From an uncultured Bacilli bacterium (GTDB lineage: Bacteria; Bacillota_I; Bacilli_A; RF39; UBA660), in contig CAKOQD010000016.1 in assembly GCA_934101185.1 (NCBI GenBank), forward strand, positions 1 to 22,690: a stretch of DNA of 22,690 bases. Direction: 5' to 3'. The notes beneath the pieces are model-generated. The model was given only the letters and a program-made list of their open reading frames with translations, made no database searches and had not been told where the DNA came from. The position numbers and the translations under genes are program-made. Position 1 is the stretch's first letter. Each line of letters begins with the position of its first letter. Positions 14,154 to 21,750 of this stretch are shown here, one piece after another.

Positions 14154-14505
14154 TTTTATAAATATCTTCTAAATCACTAATTTCATTTTCATTATAAACA
14201 GGTATTAAATGCATATGATAATGCTTTACTTCTTGAAGAGTACCATTGTTTTGAACAACTTTTAATCCTTCGAAGTTAAGCCTTTCATTAAGCAAGTTAT
14301 ACATCTTCTTACCAACCATATTAATATGATTTAAAGTATCTAAATCAATATCAGTATAGTCAGTATAATGCTTCTTAGGAATAATTAAAGTATGCCCATT
14401 ACTAATTGGGTCAATACTTAAAAACACCAATACAACATCATCTTCATATAACTTATAACTAGGTAGTTCTCCTTTTACTATTTTACAAAATACGCAATCA
14501 TTCAT
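14140..14505 (-). CDS. HIT family nucleotide-binding protein
   Basis: The 121-residue protein is a histidine-triad hydrolase/transferase. It starts CVFCKIVKGELPSYKLYED (two Cys of the N-terminal zinc-binding CxxC) and continues with DPISNGHTLIIPKKHY. It carries the catalytic triad HYHMHLIP (H-x-H-x-H) near residue 98. Such proteins act on purine nucleoside phosphoramidates or dinucleotides in the cytosol. It resembles the Hit/HinT branch. The family's C-terminal Trp/Arg-rich tail is short. GGAG lies 8 bases upstream. It follows the type III toxin gene on the same strand with a terminator between. Confidence 0.93.
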   Translation of the reverse strand: MNDCVFCKIVKGELPSYKLYEDDVVLVFLSIDPISNGHTLIIPKKHYTDYTDIDLDTLNHINMVGKKMYNLLNERLNFEGLKVVQNNGTLQEVKHYHMHLIPVYNENEISDLEDIYKKIKG

Positions 14506-14534
14506 ATAATCATCTCCATATATATTATCACTAA

Positions 14535-14568
14535 AAAACTAAAGAAAATCAAGTGTTTCTTTAGTTTT
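14535..14568 (-). terminator. Terminator of the type III toxin gene
   Basis: On the minus strand AAAACTAAAGAAA pairs with TTTCTTTAGTTTT (13 bp; 14556-14568 with 14535-14547), then TTAGTG. The stop codon is within the stem. Confidence 0.85.
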
Positions 14569-15034
14569 GATTTAATTCATTTAACATTTTTTCTTTTAGT
14601 TTATCAATGTCAGCAAAAAATAGGTCGGTTCCTCTGTTTTTTAAACCAATCATATTTTTAAATAAATTTTCGATTTCATTTTGCAAATCTGTAGGAACAC
14701 TTAATGGAATTCCGTTTATGGTGTGCACATGATCAATGTATTTTTCTATAGTTGGAAAAGCATTTTGGATTAAAATTGCAACATCATTACCAGCTATTTT
14801 TCTTATTATTATAGTGTTACAAAATCCATATCTTTTGACTTTTTGGTCTATTATTTTATTATATTTATGTACTTTAGAACTTATTGGTATAAACCATAAA
14901 ATATTTTTGTCTTTAATAGTGAAATAGGTTGGCCTTTTCTTACCTCTTTCATGATTTTGCATCAAATTATCATCGTTAACAATATCGAAATACTCATCTT
15001 TTATGTGATATAAATATCCAGTTTTAATTTTCAT
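14561..15034 (-). CDS. cptN: Type III toxin-antitoxin endoribonuclease toxin (CptN/ToxN family)
   Basis: The 157-residue protein resembles the CptIN branch of type III toxins. An N-terminal KTGYLYHIKDEYF segment is followed by LMQNHERGKKRPTYF, WFIPISSKVHKYNKII (the ToxN-family P-(I/L)-S-S-K motif), RKIAGNDVAILIQNAFP, and YIDHVHTINGIPLSVP with a helical end. These toxins are sequence-specific endoribonucleases held inactive by RNA pseudoknots cut from a repeat transcript. Directly upstream lies such a repeat array with promoter and attenuating terminator, which strongly supports the assignment. GGAGGT (15043-15048) is 8 bases before the ATG. The family name is from recall. Confidence 0.9.
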   Translation of the reverse strand: MKIKTGYLYHIKDEYFDIVNDDNLMQNHERGKKRPTYFTIKDKNILWFIPISSKVHKYNKIIDQKVKRYGFCNTIIIRKIAGNDVAILIQNAFPTIEKYIDHVHTINGIPLSVPTDLQNEIENLFKNMIGLKNRGTDLFFADIDKLKEKMLNELNQN

Positions 15035-15060
15035 GTGGCTTCACCTCCATAATTTGCTTA

Positions 15061-15094
15061 TAAATTAAAAGAATACTTCATCATAGGATGAAGT
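15061..15094 (-). terminator. Attenuating terminator between antitoxin repeats and toxin
   Basis: On the minus strand ACTTCATC and GATGAAGT pair around CTAT (15075-15094), followed by ATTCTTTTAATTT. In type III systems such a leaky terminator keeps antitoxin RNA in excess of toxin mRNA. Confidence 0.85.
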
Positions 15095-15100
15095 TATTCC

Positions 15101-15223
15101 ACATTTTCAACCAGGATCATTTATTAGTCGCACCACCTGGAAGCGAAAAACATTGTCGCCTGGAATCATTTATTAGTCGCACCATCCAGAAGCGAAAAAC
15201 ATTTTCACTACTTTTGAAGTAGT
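15101..15223 (-). ncRNA. cptI: Type III antitoxin RNA: about 2.2 copies of a 49-nt pseudoknot repeat
   Basis: Two copies with an exact 49-base period (15101-15149, 15150-15198) and a partial third (15199-15206) are transcribed on the minus strand. Each copy can form an H-type pseudoknot. In the promoter-proximal copy 15192-15195 pairs with 15177-15180, and 15185-15189 pairs with 15160-15164. In the distal copy 15143-15146 pairs with 15128-15131, and 15136-15140 pairs with 15111-15115. The second helix differs at three base pairs between copies, all compensatory. A 5' leader hairpin (ACTAC...GTAGT, about 15208-15224) precedes the repeats. Two-plus repeats of 40-50 nt is the known CptI format. 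Confidence 0.9.
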
Positions 15224-15229
15224 ACTGTA

Positions 15230-15258
15230 AGTATACTATATTTTTGTACAAATGTCAA
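15230..15258 (-). promoter_or_regulatory. SigA promoter of the type III toxin-antitoxin operon
   Basis: On the minus strand a consensus TTGACA (15253-15258), a 17-base spacer and TATACT (15230-15235). GTATAC palindromes at 15231-15236 and 15263-15268 flank it, a possible operator pair. Confidence 0.9.
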
Positions 15259-15302
15259 ATTAGTATACATTATAATATATTCAAATTACATAAAAGTATT
15301 TC

Positions 15303-15331
15303 TTGTTAAAACAAGTATTTAGTGTTAAAAT
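15303..15331 (+). promoter_or_regulatory. SigA promoter and palindrome of the suf operon
   Basis: TTGTTA (15303-15308), a 17-base spacer and TAAAAT (15326-15331). The -35 lies in an inverted repeat CTTGTT-AA-AACAAG (15302-15315), a possible operator. Confidence 0.6.
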
Positions 15332-15348
15332 ATAGTTGGTGATTTTTT

Positions 15349-16110
15349 ATGCATATAGAAATAAAAGATTTAGAGGTCTTAGTAAATAATAAAAAAGTTT
15401 TAAATAAATTAAATCTTTCAATAAATCCAGGGGAAATTCATGTAATAATGGGCCCAAATGGAGTAGGTAAATCTACTTTATCTAAGGTTTTAATGGGAAG
15501 TGAAGATTACAAGGTAGAAAGTGGAGATATTCTTGTAGATAATAAATCTATTAAAAATTTAGAGACTGATGAGAGAGCAAAGCTTGGTATGTTTTTATCT
15601 TTTCAAAATCCTATTGATATTGAAGGGGTTACTAATAGTGAGTTTTTAAAAGTAGCTATTAATGAAAGAAGAGAAGAACCTATTGGACTTTATGATTTTA
15701 TAAAGGAAATGGAGCGATCATTTGATGAACTTGATCTTAAAAAAGAAATGATGCATAGATCTGTTAATCAAAACTTTTCTGGAGGAGAAAAGAAGAAGAA
15801 TGAAATACTTCAAATGAAACTTTTAAAGCCTAAGTTTGTTATATTAGATGAATTAGATTCTGGTCTTGATGTAGATAGTTTAAAAGTAGTATGTGATAAT
15901 GTAAATAGTTATTTGAGTGCTAATCCTGATACTTCAGTTCTTATGATTACTCATTATCAAAGAATACTTGATTATATAAAACCTGATTATATTCATATTT
16001 TAATAAATGGTCATATTGTTAAGACTGGAGATGCCACTCTTGCAAAAGAAATCGAAGAAAAAGGATATAAATCTTTTGATAACTGTGTTTCTTTAGTGAG
16101 TGAGGATTAA
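15349..16110 (+). CDS. sufC: Fe-S cluster assembly ATPase SufC
   Basis: SufC is the ABC-type ATPase of the SufBCD scaffold. The 253-residue protein has Walker A GPNGVGKST near residue 36, a Q-loop in LSFQNP, and the SufC-type signature FSGGEKKKNEI. Walker B VILDELDSGLD is followed by a switch His in MITHYQRIL. Length and the EKKK after the signature are typical of SufC. The ribosome binding site is the GGTGAT form. It is the first gene of a tightly packed four-gene operon. sufD begins 4 bases after its stop. Confidence 0.97.
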   Translation: MHIEIKDLEVLVNNKKVLNKLNLSINPGEIHVIMGPNGVGKSTLSKVLMGSEDYKVESGDILVDNKSIKNLETDERAKLGMFLSFQNPIDIEGVTNSEFLKVAINERREEPIGLYDFIKEMERSFDELDLKKEMMHRSVNQNFSGGEKKKNEILQMKLLKPKFVILDELDSGLDVDSLKVVCDNVNSYLSANPDTSVLMITHYQRILDYIKPDYIHILINGHIVKTGDATLAKEIEEKGYKSFDNCVSLVSED

Positions 16111-16114
16111 TCTT

Positions 16115-16810
16115 ATGAATACAATACATATAGATAACAATAGTAATCTTACTAATATAACTATAAGTGAAGATACTAATATATTTTATAATAATGCTAA
16201 AAGTAATATAACTATTGAGGTATTAAATGATTGTAAAGTGTTTGAATATATAAAAGATTCCAATATAGAAACTAATTATAAGATGACATCTTCTTTATCT
16301 ATAAATAGATTTGTTGTTGATTCGAGTGTTAAGACTATTATTGATTTAGATAAAGAAAAAATAGAACTTAATTATTATTATTCTAATATTAATATTTTAG
16401 ATAATAAGTATGAAATAACAATAAATCATAATAAAGAAAAGACTGTTAGTAATGTTAAAAACCATGGAATAAACCTAAGCAATAATAAACTTTCATACAT
16501 AGTTAATGGTAAAGTATCAAAAGATTCAAGTGGAGTTATTTGTAACCAAGATAGTAAGATAATACTAACTAATGATAACAATTGCTTAATAAAACCTAAC
16601 TTAATAATAGATAATGACGATGTAATAGCAAATCATTCTTCTTATATTGGATATTTTAAAAAAGATGAAATATTTTATCTTATGACTAGAGGAATTAATG
16701 AACTAGATTCAGAAAAGCTATTAGTCAAATCATTTTTAATAGGAAACATGGACATATCATATGAAGAAAGAAAAATAATATTAGAAAATATTAATAGTCA
16801 CTGGAGGTGA
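16115..16810 (+). CDS. sufD: Short SufD-like Fe-S scaffold protein
   Basis: The 231-residue protein is much shorter than usual SufD (about 430). The N-terminal two-thirds is a repetitive, Asn-rich beta region, consistent with a truncated SufB/SufD beta-helix. The C-terminus carries the recognisable family end: a Asn-His-Ser-Ser-Tyr-Ile-Gly turn (the His aligns with the conserved His of SufD), then IFYLMTRGINELDSEKLLVKSFL, matching LFYLMSRGI..EEA..L...GF. The ATG at 16115 has GAGG 9 bases upstream. An in-frame GTG at 16100 overlaps sufC. The stop is TGA. With no sufB nearby it may be a minimal scaffold subunit. Confidence 0.8.
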   Translation: MNTIHIDNNSNLTNITISEDTNIFYNNAKSNITIEVLNDCKVFEYIKDSNIETNYKMTSSLSINRFVVDSSVKTIIDLDKEKIELNYYYSNINILDNKYEITINHNKEKTVSNVKNHGINLSNNKLSYIVNGKVSKDSSGVICNQDSKIILTNDNNCLIKPNLIIDNDDVIANHSSYIGYFKKDEIFYLMTRGINELDSEKLLVKSFLIGNMDISYEERKIILENINSHWR

Positions 16811-16815
16811 TATAA

Positions 16816-18012
16816 ATGAATCGTGATGATTTCAAAATATTAAAGGATGATTTTATCTTTTTTGATAATTGCGCTACTACGTTAAAACCAAACATAGTAG
16901 TAGATGAAACTGTTAAGTATTATACAGAGTATACTTCAAATGCTCATCGTGGAGATTATGATAATAGTATAAAAGTAGATGCTTTATATGAAGAAACTAG
17001 AACCAAAGTAAGAAAATTAATAAATGCACAAAGTGATAGTGAGATAGTATTTACAAGTGGTGCGACTGAGTCTCTTAACTTAGTAGTATTTGGATTTATG
17101 AAGTACAATTTGAAAAAAGGAGATGAAGTTCTTCTTACTAAAGCAGAGCATGCATCAAATGTTCTTCCTTGGTTAGAACTTGCTAATGAAAAAGGAATAA
17201 AAATTAAGTATATTCCACTTGATAAAGATCATAAATTAGATTATGATGAGTTAGTTAAAATGATTAGTCCTAAAACAAAGGTAATATCAATAGCACATGT
17301 TACTAATACAATTGGGGATATTAGACCAGTAGAAAAAATAGGAAAACTTTGTAAAGAAAATAATATATATTTTGTGGTGGATGGTGCTCAAAGCATACCT
17401 CATTTCAAGGTTGATGTATTAAAAAATAATATAGATTTTCTTGCTTTTTCTGCTCATAAAATGCTTGGCCCAACTGGAGTAGGTGTTCTTTATGGTAAGT
17501 ATGATTTGTTAAATGAGACAAGACCAATTAATTTTGGTGGAGGTATGAATAACATATTTGAATCAACTGGAGAAGTAGAGTATAAGAGTATTCCTACTAG
17601 ATTTGAAGCTGGTACTCCTAATATAGCGGGAGTAATTGGATTTAATAGAGCAATTGATTATATTAATAGTATTGGTTATGATGCTATAGAGCGTCAAGAA
17701 AAAGAACTTAGAAAATACTTAATAGATAATTTGAAAAAGATAGATAATGTTATTTTGTATAATGAAAACAGTGATACTGGTATAGTTTTATTTAACTTGA
17801 AGGATATATTTCCACAAGATACATCAGTTTATTTAAATACATATCATATTTGTGTTAGAGCGGGTAATCACTGTGCTAAAATATTAAAAGATGAACTAGG
17901 TATTAGAAATACTTGTAGAATTAGTTTATATTTTTACAATACTAAGGAAGAAATTGATGTTTTAATTGAGGCATTAAAAAAATCAAAGAATATATTTGAA
18001 GTGGTGATATAA
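16816..18012 (+). CDS. sufS: Cysteine desulfurase SufS
   Basis: SufS is a PLP enzyme that takes sulfur from cysteine as a persulfide for Fe-S assembly. The 398-residue protein has DNCATT near the N-terminus, TSGATESLN and AEHASNVLPW (cofactor His stacking), VDGAQSIPH (PLP Asp), and SAHKMLGPTGVGVLYG with Schiff-base Lys215. RAGNHCAK carries the persulfide Cys353. The family usually has RAGHHCAQ, so one His is Asn here. This is group II (SufS/CsdA) architecture. GGAGGTGA overlapping the sufD stop forms the ribosome binding site. It overlaps sufU by one base (TAATG). Confidence 0.96.
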   Translation: MNRDDFKILKDDFIFFDNCATTLKPNIVVDETVKYYTEYTSNAHRGDYDNSIKVDALYEETRTKVRKLINAQSDSEIVFTSGATESLNLVVFGFMKYNLKKGDEVLLTKAEHASNVLPWLELANEKGIKIKYIPLDKDHKLDYDELVKMISPKTKVISIAHVTNTIGDIRPVEKIGKLCKENNIYFVVDGAQSIPHFKVDVLKNNIDFLAFSAHKMLGPTGVGVLYGKYDLLNETRPINFGGGMNNIFESTGEVEYKSIPTRFEAGTPNIAGVIGFNRAIDYINSIGYDAIERQEKELRKYLIDNLKKIDNVILYNENSDTGIVLFNLKDIFPQDTSVYLNTYHICVRAGNHCAKILKDELGIRNTCRISLYFYNTKEEIDVLIEALKKSKNIFEVVI

Positions 18013-18428
18013 TGGATAGTAATTTAAGAAGAGAAATAATACTTGATAATTATCAAAATCCTTTTCATAAAGAAACAAAAGATGATTATTTAAAGGTTAA
18101 TACTAATAATGAATCATGTATTGATAATATTGATATATATTTTTCATTTGATGGTGATGTTTTAAAGGATATAACATTTAATGGAGAAGCATGTGCTATA
18201 TCTACTAGTGCTACATCAATATTACTTAGAAATGTAATAGGAAAAACTAGGGAAGAAATATCTAATATTTTACTTAATTATGATAATATGATAAATGAAA
18301 AAGAATATGATAAAGATTTATTAAAAGATCTTAATGTATATGATGAAATATATCTTCAACCCAATAGAAAAAACTGTGCTTTATTACCTGCGAATGCAAT
18401 AAGAAAAGCATTAGAACAAACAAAGTAG
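18012..18428 (+). CDS. sufU: SufU, zinc-dependent sulfurtransferase partner of SufS
   Basis: SufU accepts sulfur from SufS in Gram-positive bacteria. The 138-residue protein has the zinc ligands expected of the family: Cys36-x-Asp38 (ESCID), Cys61 (GEACAIS) and Cys122 (NRKNCALLPANAIRKAL). SufU normally has NPxCGD, GxGCxIS and RxxCxxL. The IscU-like fold runs over the full length. The one-base overlap with sufS indicates coupling. It is the last gene of the operon. In most Firmicutes sufB follows here, but a terminator comes instead. Confidence 0.93.
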   Translation: MDSNLRREIILDNYQNPFHKETKDDYLKVNTNNESCIDNIDIYFSFDGDVLKDITFNGEACAISTSATSILLRNVIGKTREEISNILLNYDNMINEKEYDKDLLKDLNVYDEIYLQPNRKNCALLPANAIRKALEQTK

Positions 18429-18456
18429 ACTTTTTGGTCTGCTTTGTTTTTAGTTT
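18421..18456 (+). terminator. Terminator of the suf operon
   Basis: CAAAGTAGAC (18421-18430) pairs with GTCTGCTTTG (18437-18446) with one G-T pair around TTTTTG, followed by TTTTAGTTTT. The sufU stop is in the stem. Confidence 0.9.
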
Positions 18457-18477
18457 TATGATTAAAAAGAAAAAAGA

Positions 18478-19401
18478 CTAGATAGCCTCTTTAAACACCT
18501 CTTCATTAAATTTATGCTCACCAACATTTAACTCTTGGAGTCTTTTATACTTAATAAGTAGGAATAAGCTTTCTAAGCGGTCACTACCATCTTTCATAAT
18601 AGGATCATCCCATGTTAAATCCAAGTGATACCAATCTTTATTTAATTTAACTAAGTTCCATATATGTGTTTCACTAGATACTTTTATATTATTTATTTTA
18701 AACTTATATAAGAATACACTCATTAGATCAGCATAAGCACCGCATGTACCATATTTATTTTTTAGAATATAGCTTGCTTTATTATATTCTCCTTCCGGAT
18801 TTTTATTTCTAATATCATCAGTAGCATATTTACTTTTATCAATAATGTAATTATGAATAGTAGTAATTTTCTCTTTATTTGACATATTCTTTTTTATTTT
18901 AGATTCGATTATTTTATCTGTTTCTTCATTAATATAATTAATTTCATCTTCTTTATAGATTTTACTGATTTTTACAGTTACTTCTCCATATTTGTTATAA
19001 GTAGTATCAATCTTATTAAATTGATTAAATGGATGAACAAAGTTATTTATATAAGATATTTTATCATTATTTTTATTTATTTTAACAACATCAGAAATAC
19101 ATTTTTTATAAGAAGGATCACAATAGAAAGTGAAATTGTTGATACCACTGTTGATTATTGTATAGAAAACATTAAATAATTGTTTTTCATTTTTGACAAT
19201 AAAATCATCAGTATTTTGAACAAACTTATAGTTATTATCATTATAATATTCATTTTTATCTATTTTGATATTATCAAGCCTATGAGATATATTATTTCTA
19301 TAATATATATAAATATCATCTTTATAATAAAAGCATACTCCAAGAATTGAGATTACTACGATTAGACAAATTACTAATGTAATTATAATAGTTTTTTTCA
19401 A
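18478..19401 (-). CDS. Membrane-anchored transglutaminase-like protein
   Basis: The 307-residue protein has an N-terminal membrane anchor (KKTIIITLVICLIVVISILG), an external Asn/Lys/Tyr-rich region, and a C-terminal transglutaminase-like core. The catalytic Cys is in YGTCGAYADLMSVFL, the His in ETHIWNLV and the Asp in YHLDLTWDDP, all spaced as in the Transglut_core family. Such proteins are often cysteine proteases or cross-linkers at the cell surface; here the substrate is unknown. A TTG start at 19401 is chosen because GGTGAT (19406-19411) precedes it in the spacing used by gpr and spoIIP. Upstream in-frame ATGs lie at or near the rpsT terminator. Confidence 0.85.
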   Translation of the reverse strand: MKKTIIITLVICLIVVISILGVCFYYKDDIYIYYRNNISHRLDNIKIDKNEYYNDNNYKFVQNTDDFIVKNEKQLFNVFYTIINSGINNFTFYCDPSYKKCISDVVKINKNNDKISYINNFVHPFNQFNKIDTTYNKYGEVTVKISKIYKEDEINYINEETDKIIESKIKKNMSNKEKITTIHNYIIDKSKYATDDIRNKNPEGEYNKASYILKNKYGTCGAYADLMSVFLYKFKINNIKVSSETHIWNLVKLNKDWYHLDLTWDDPIMKDGSDRLESLFLLIKYKRLQELNVGEHKFNEEVFKEAI

Positions 19402-19424
19402 ATTAATCACCAAATACATTGTAC

Positions 19425-19458
19425 CAAAAAAAAATAAAGTAGGCAATCCTAACTTTAT
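19425..19458 (-). terminator. Terminator of rpsT
   Basis: On the minus strand ATAAAGTTAGG pairs with CCTACTTTAT (one bulge) around ATTG, then nine T residues. It lies between rpsT and the transglutaminase gene. Confidence 0.85.
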
Positions 19459-19460
19459 AT

Positions 19461-19709
19461 TTATTTGCTTGCTTTCATTAATCTAGATTTTTCTCTAGCA
19501 GCTTTATTAGCGTGAATTAATCCATTTGAAGCATTCTTGTCAATTAATTTAATAGCATTGTTAACTGCTTCTTCTTTACCTTCGTTGTTTTTAATAGCAA
19601 TTTTAGCTTTTTTAATAGCAGTTCTCATACTAGAGATAGCAGTTCTATTCATTTCTTTTTTCTTTGCATCAGTTTTTACTCTTTTCTTAGCGCTTTTAAT
19701 ATTTGGCAT
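19461..19709 (-). CDS. rpsT: 30S ribosomal protein S20
   Basis: The 82-residue basic helical protein starts MPNIKSAKKRVKTDAKKKEMN, the S20 signature, with NRTAISSMRTAIKKAK in the middle and a C-terminal NASNGLIHANKAAREKSRLMK that matches the IHKNKAARHKSRL end of the family. It binds 16S rRNA early in 30S assembly. AGGTGA lies before the ATG. It diverges from gpr, the same neighbour arrangement as in B. subtilis. Confidence 0.97.
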   Translation of the reverse strand: MPNIKSAKKRVKTDAKKKEMNRTAISSMRTAIKKAKIAIKNNEGKEEAVNNAIKLIDKNASNGLIHANKAAREKSRLMKASK

Positions 19710-19848
19710 GATTTCACCTCACTTTTTTAATCAATACTAATTTTATCAAAAAAAAATAAAAAAATCAAATAAAATATATACTTTTTAATAAAAATATATA
19801 ATTTTGTATTAAAATGTTGTGTTTTTTTATACTAATAATGGTGATATT

Positions 19849-20874
19849 ATGAGAGAAATAGATTTATCTAAGTATAAAATAAGGACTGATTTAGTCGCAG
19901 ATATTATATCTAATGAGAATTTATCTAATATTTATGAAGAGAATGATGATATAAATGGGTGTCATATTAAAAGGATAAGACTTGATAAAGATAATGCTTT
20001 AAAAATAGAGAAAAAAGAGGGTAATTATACTACTATATATTTTGATGATATAACTGATAAGAGTAATTATGAGAATGTTTTAAATGTTTTTAAGAAAGAG
20101 TTTTTAAATATTCTTTCTCTTACTGGAATAGAAAATGATGATACCTGTTTGGTGATAGGTTTGGGTAATGATAAGTCTACTCCGGATAGTTTGGGGCCTA
20201 AGACTATTAATAATATTGAGGTGACAAGACATATTTATGAACTTTTTAATACTTTAGAAGATGGTTATAGAGTGGTGTCTGCTCTTAATCCAGGGGTTAT
20301 GGGTACTACTGGGATAGAGACTAGTGATATAATACTTTCTGTTGTATCAATGATTAAACCTGATTTTATAATAGTAATTGATGCTTTAGCAAGTGATTGT
20401 GTAGATAGGGTATTAAAAACTATACAGATTACTAATACTGGTATTAATCCCGGTTCTGGGATAGGTAATTCTAGGAAAGAGCTTTCATCTTTTGTACTTG
20501 GTATTCCTGTAATAGCAGTAGGAGTCCCAACTGTTGTAGATGCTGTAACTATTGTATATGATACATTAAATTATATGGAAAAGCATTTTAGTTATACTAT
20601 AAATAATAGAGATAATTTAGTTAATAAACTTATTCCTAGTTCTAAGATTAATTATTTAAAGAATAATAATTATAGTCTTAATAATGAGGAGAAGACTTAT
20701 TTTCTTGGTGCAATTGGTAATTTAAGTGATTTTGAAAAGAAAGCTCTTATATATGATGTTCTTACTCCGATTGGTTATAATTTAATGGTTACACCAAAAG
20801 AAGTTGATTTTGTTATTGATAAGTTTTCTTTACTTATTAGTGATGTTATAAATAAATCAATTCATAATATATAA
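19849..20874 (+). CDS. gpr: Germination protease GPR
   Basis: GPR is made in the forespore as a zymogen and degrades small acid-soluble DNA-binding proteins at germination. The 341-residue protein has an N-terminal IDLSKYKIRTDLVADI (family YxxRTDLA), then VIGLGNDKSTPDSLGPKTI, VSALNPGVMGTTGIET, IVIDALASDCVDR and NPGSGIGNSRKELSS, the GPR/HybD-like hallmarks with acidic catalytic residues. ATG 19849 has GGTGAT upstream. An ATG 10 codons earlier lacks a ribosome binding site. Slightly shorter than B. subtilis Gpr (368). The gene order rpsT-gpr-spoIIP is conserved with Bacillus. Confidence 0.95.
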   Translation: MREIDLSKYKIRTDLVADIISNENLSNIYEENDDINGCHIKRIRLDKDNALKIEKKEGNYTTIYFDDITDKSNYENVLNVFKKEFLNILSLTGIENDDTCLVIGLGNDKSTPDSLGPKTINNIEVTRHIYELFNTLEDGYRVVSALNPGVMGTTGIETSDIILSVVSMIKPDFIIVIDALASDCVDRVLKTIQITNTGINPGSGIGNSRKELSSFVLGIPVIAVGVPTVVDAVTIVYDTLNYMEKHFSYTINNRDNLVNKLIPSSKINYLKNNNYSLNNEEKTYFLGAIGNLSDFEKKALIYDVLTPIGYNLMVTPKEVDFVIDKFSLLISDVINKSIHNI

Positions 20875-20921
20875 CGACAAAATATATAATTTGAATGTAG
20901 TAGTATTATCTTGGTGATAAT

Positions 20922-21749
20922 ATGAAGTATATTAAGATTATATTTTGTCTTTTTTTAATATTTATTTCTTTTTATTTTACAATTAATAGTTCAATTGATG
21001 AGTTAGATCTTGCCTCTATTTATAATATAAATACTAAGAAGATAATTAAGAATATATTTTTATCTGTTGGAAATGATAAGACTGATAATGCTTTAAAGTT
21101 ATTAAAAAGTAATGATTCTAATGATATAGTTATAAATACAATGGATACTAAGAGCACTAATAAGAAAATTGAGGTTTATTTATATAATACTCATAATAAA
21201 GAGGAGTATAAAACTAATGTATATGGTATTACTCCGAGTGTTGTTGATGTTAGTAATATGATACAAAGTGAGCTTTTAAAGTATTATGTTTATTCTTATG
21301 TTGAGAAGATGGATGTAGTTGGAGAAATGAAAAAGAGGAATCTTGAGTATTATGATACATATGATATTTCTAGGAGTAATATAATTAGTATAAGAAAGAA
21401 ATATCCTAGTATTAATTATATATTTGATATACATAGAGATTCTGTTACTGGAGATTTATCTAGGGTAAAAATAAATGATAAGAGTTATGCTAAGATAATG
21501 TTTTTAGTGGGTAAAAAGAATTCTAATTATAAAGAGAATGAAAAGAATATAAAAGTAATGAGTGATTATATAAACAAAAAGTATCCTGGGATACTTAGAA
21601 ATAATTATTATAATCATTATATATTCAATCAAGATATAGTTCCTAATGCTTTTTTAATCGAAGTAGGAGGACCTGATAATACAATAGAGGAACTACATAA
21701 TACATCACAGGTTTTAGCAGAGGCAATTAATCATTTGATTGGGGGTTAA
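20922..21749 (+). CDS. spoIIP: Stage II sporulation protein P (SpoIIP)
   Basis: SpoIIP is a membrane-anchored amidase and endopeptidase that thins septal peptidoglycan with SpoIID and SpoIIM during engulfment. The 275-residue protein has an N-terminal anchor (IKIIFCLFLIFISFYF), a short linker, and the SpoIIP catalytic domain: VYLYNTHNKEEY (zinc His), VDVSNMIQSEL, YDISRSNI, FDIHRDSV (His/Arg) and FLIEVGGPDNT (catalytic Glu). It is shorter than B. subtilis SpoIIP (about 400) because the region between anchor and domain is reduced. It follows gpr by 47 bases, with a GGTGAT ribosome binding site. Confidence 0.94.
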   Translation: MKYIKIIFCLFLIFISFYFTINSSIDELDLASIYNINTKKIIKNIFLSVGNDKTDNALKLLKSNDSNDIVINTMDTKSTNKKIEVYLYNTHNKEEYKTNVYGITPSVVDVSNMIQSELLKYYVYSYVEKMDVVGEMKKRNLEYYDTYDISRSNIISIRKKYPSINYIFDIHRDSVTGDLSRVKINDKSYAKIMFLVGKKNSNYKENEKNIKVMSDYINKKYPGILRNNYYNHYIFNQDIVPNAFLIEVGGPDNTIEELHNTSQVLAEAINHLIGG

Positions 21750-21750
21750 T

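Noticed and set aside
14736..14927. Plus-strand frame opposite the type III toxin gene
   Set aside because: It is a shadow of the toxin gene on the other strand, with no ribosome binding site or recognisable family.
15101..15206. Possible CRISPR array from the 49-base repeats
   Set aside because: The repeats abut with no spacers, number only about 2.2, fold as pseudoknots and lie between a promoter, a terminator and a ToxN-family gene, so they are a type III antitoxin.
19402..19446. Upstream ATG starts for the transglutaminase-like gene
   Set aside because: The ATG at 19446 is inside the rpsT terminator, and the ATG at 19419 has no ribosome binding site. The TTG at 19401 has GGTGAT in the usual position.
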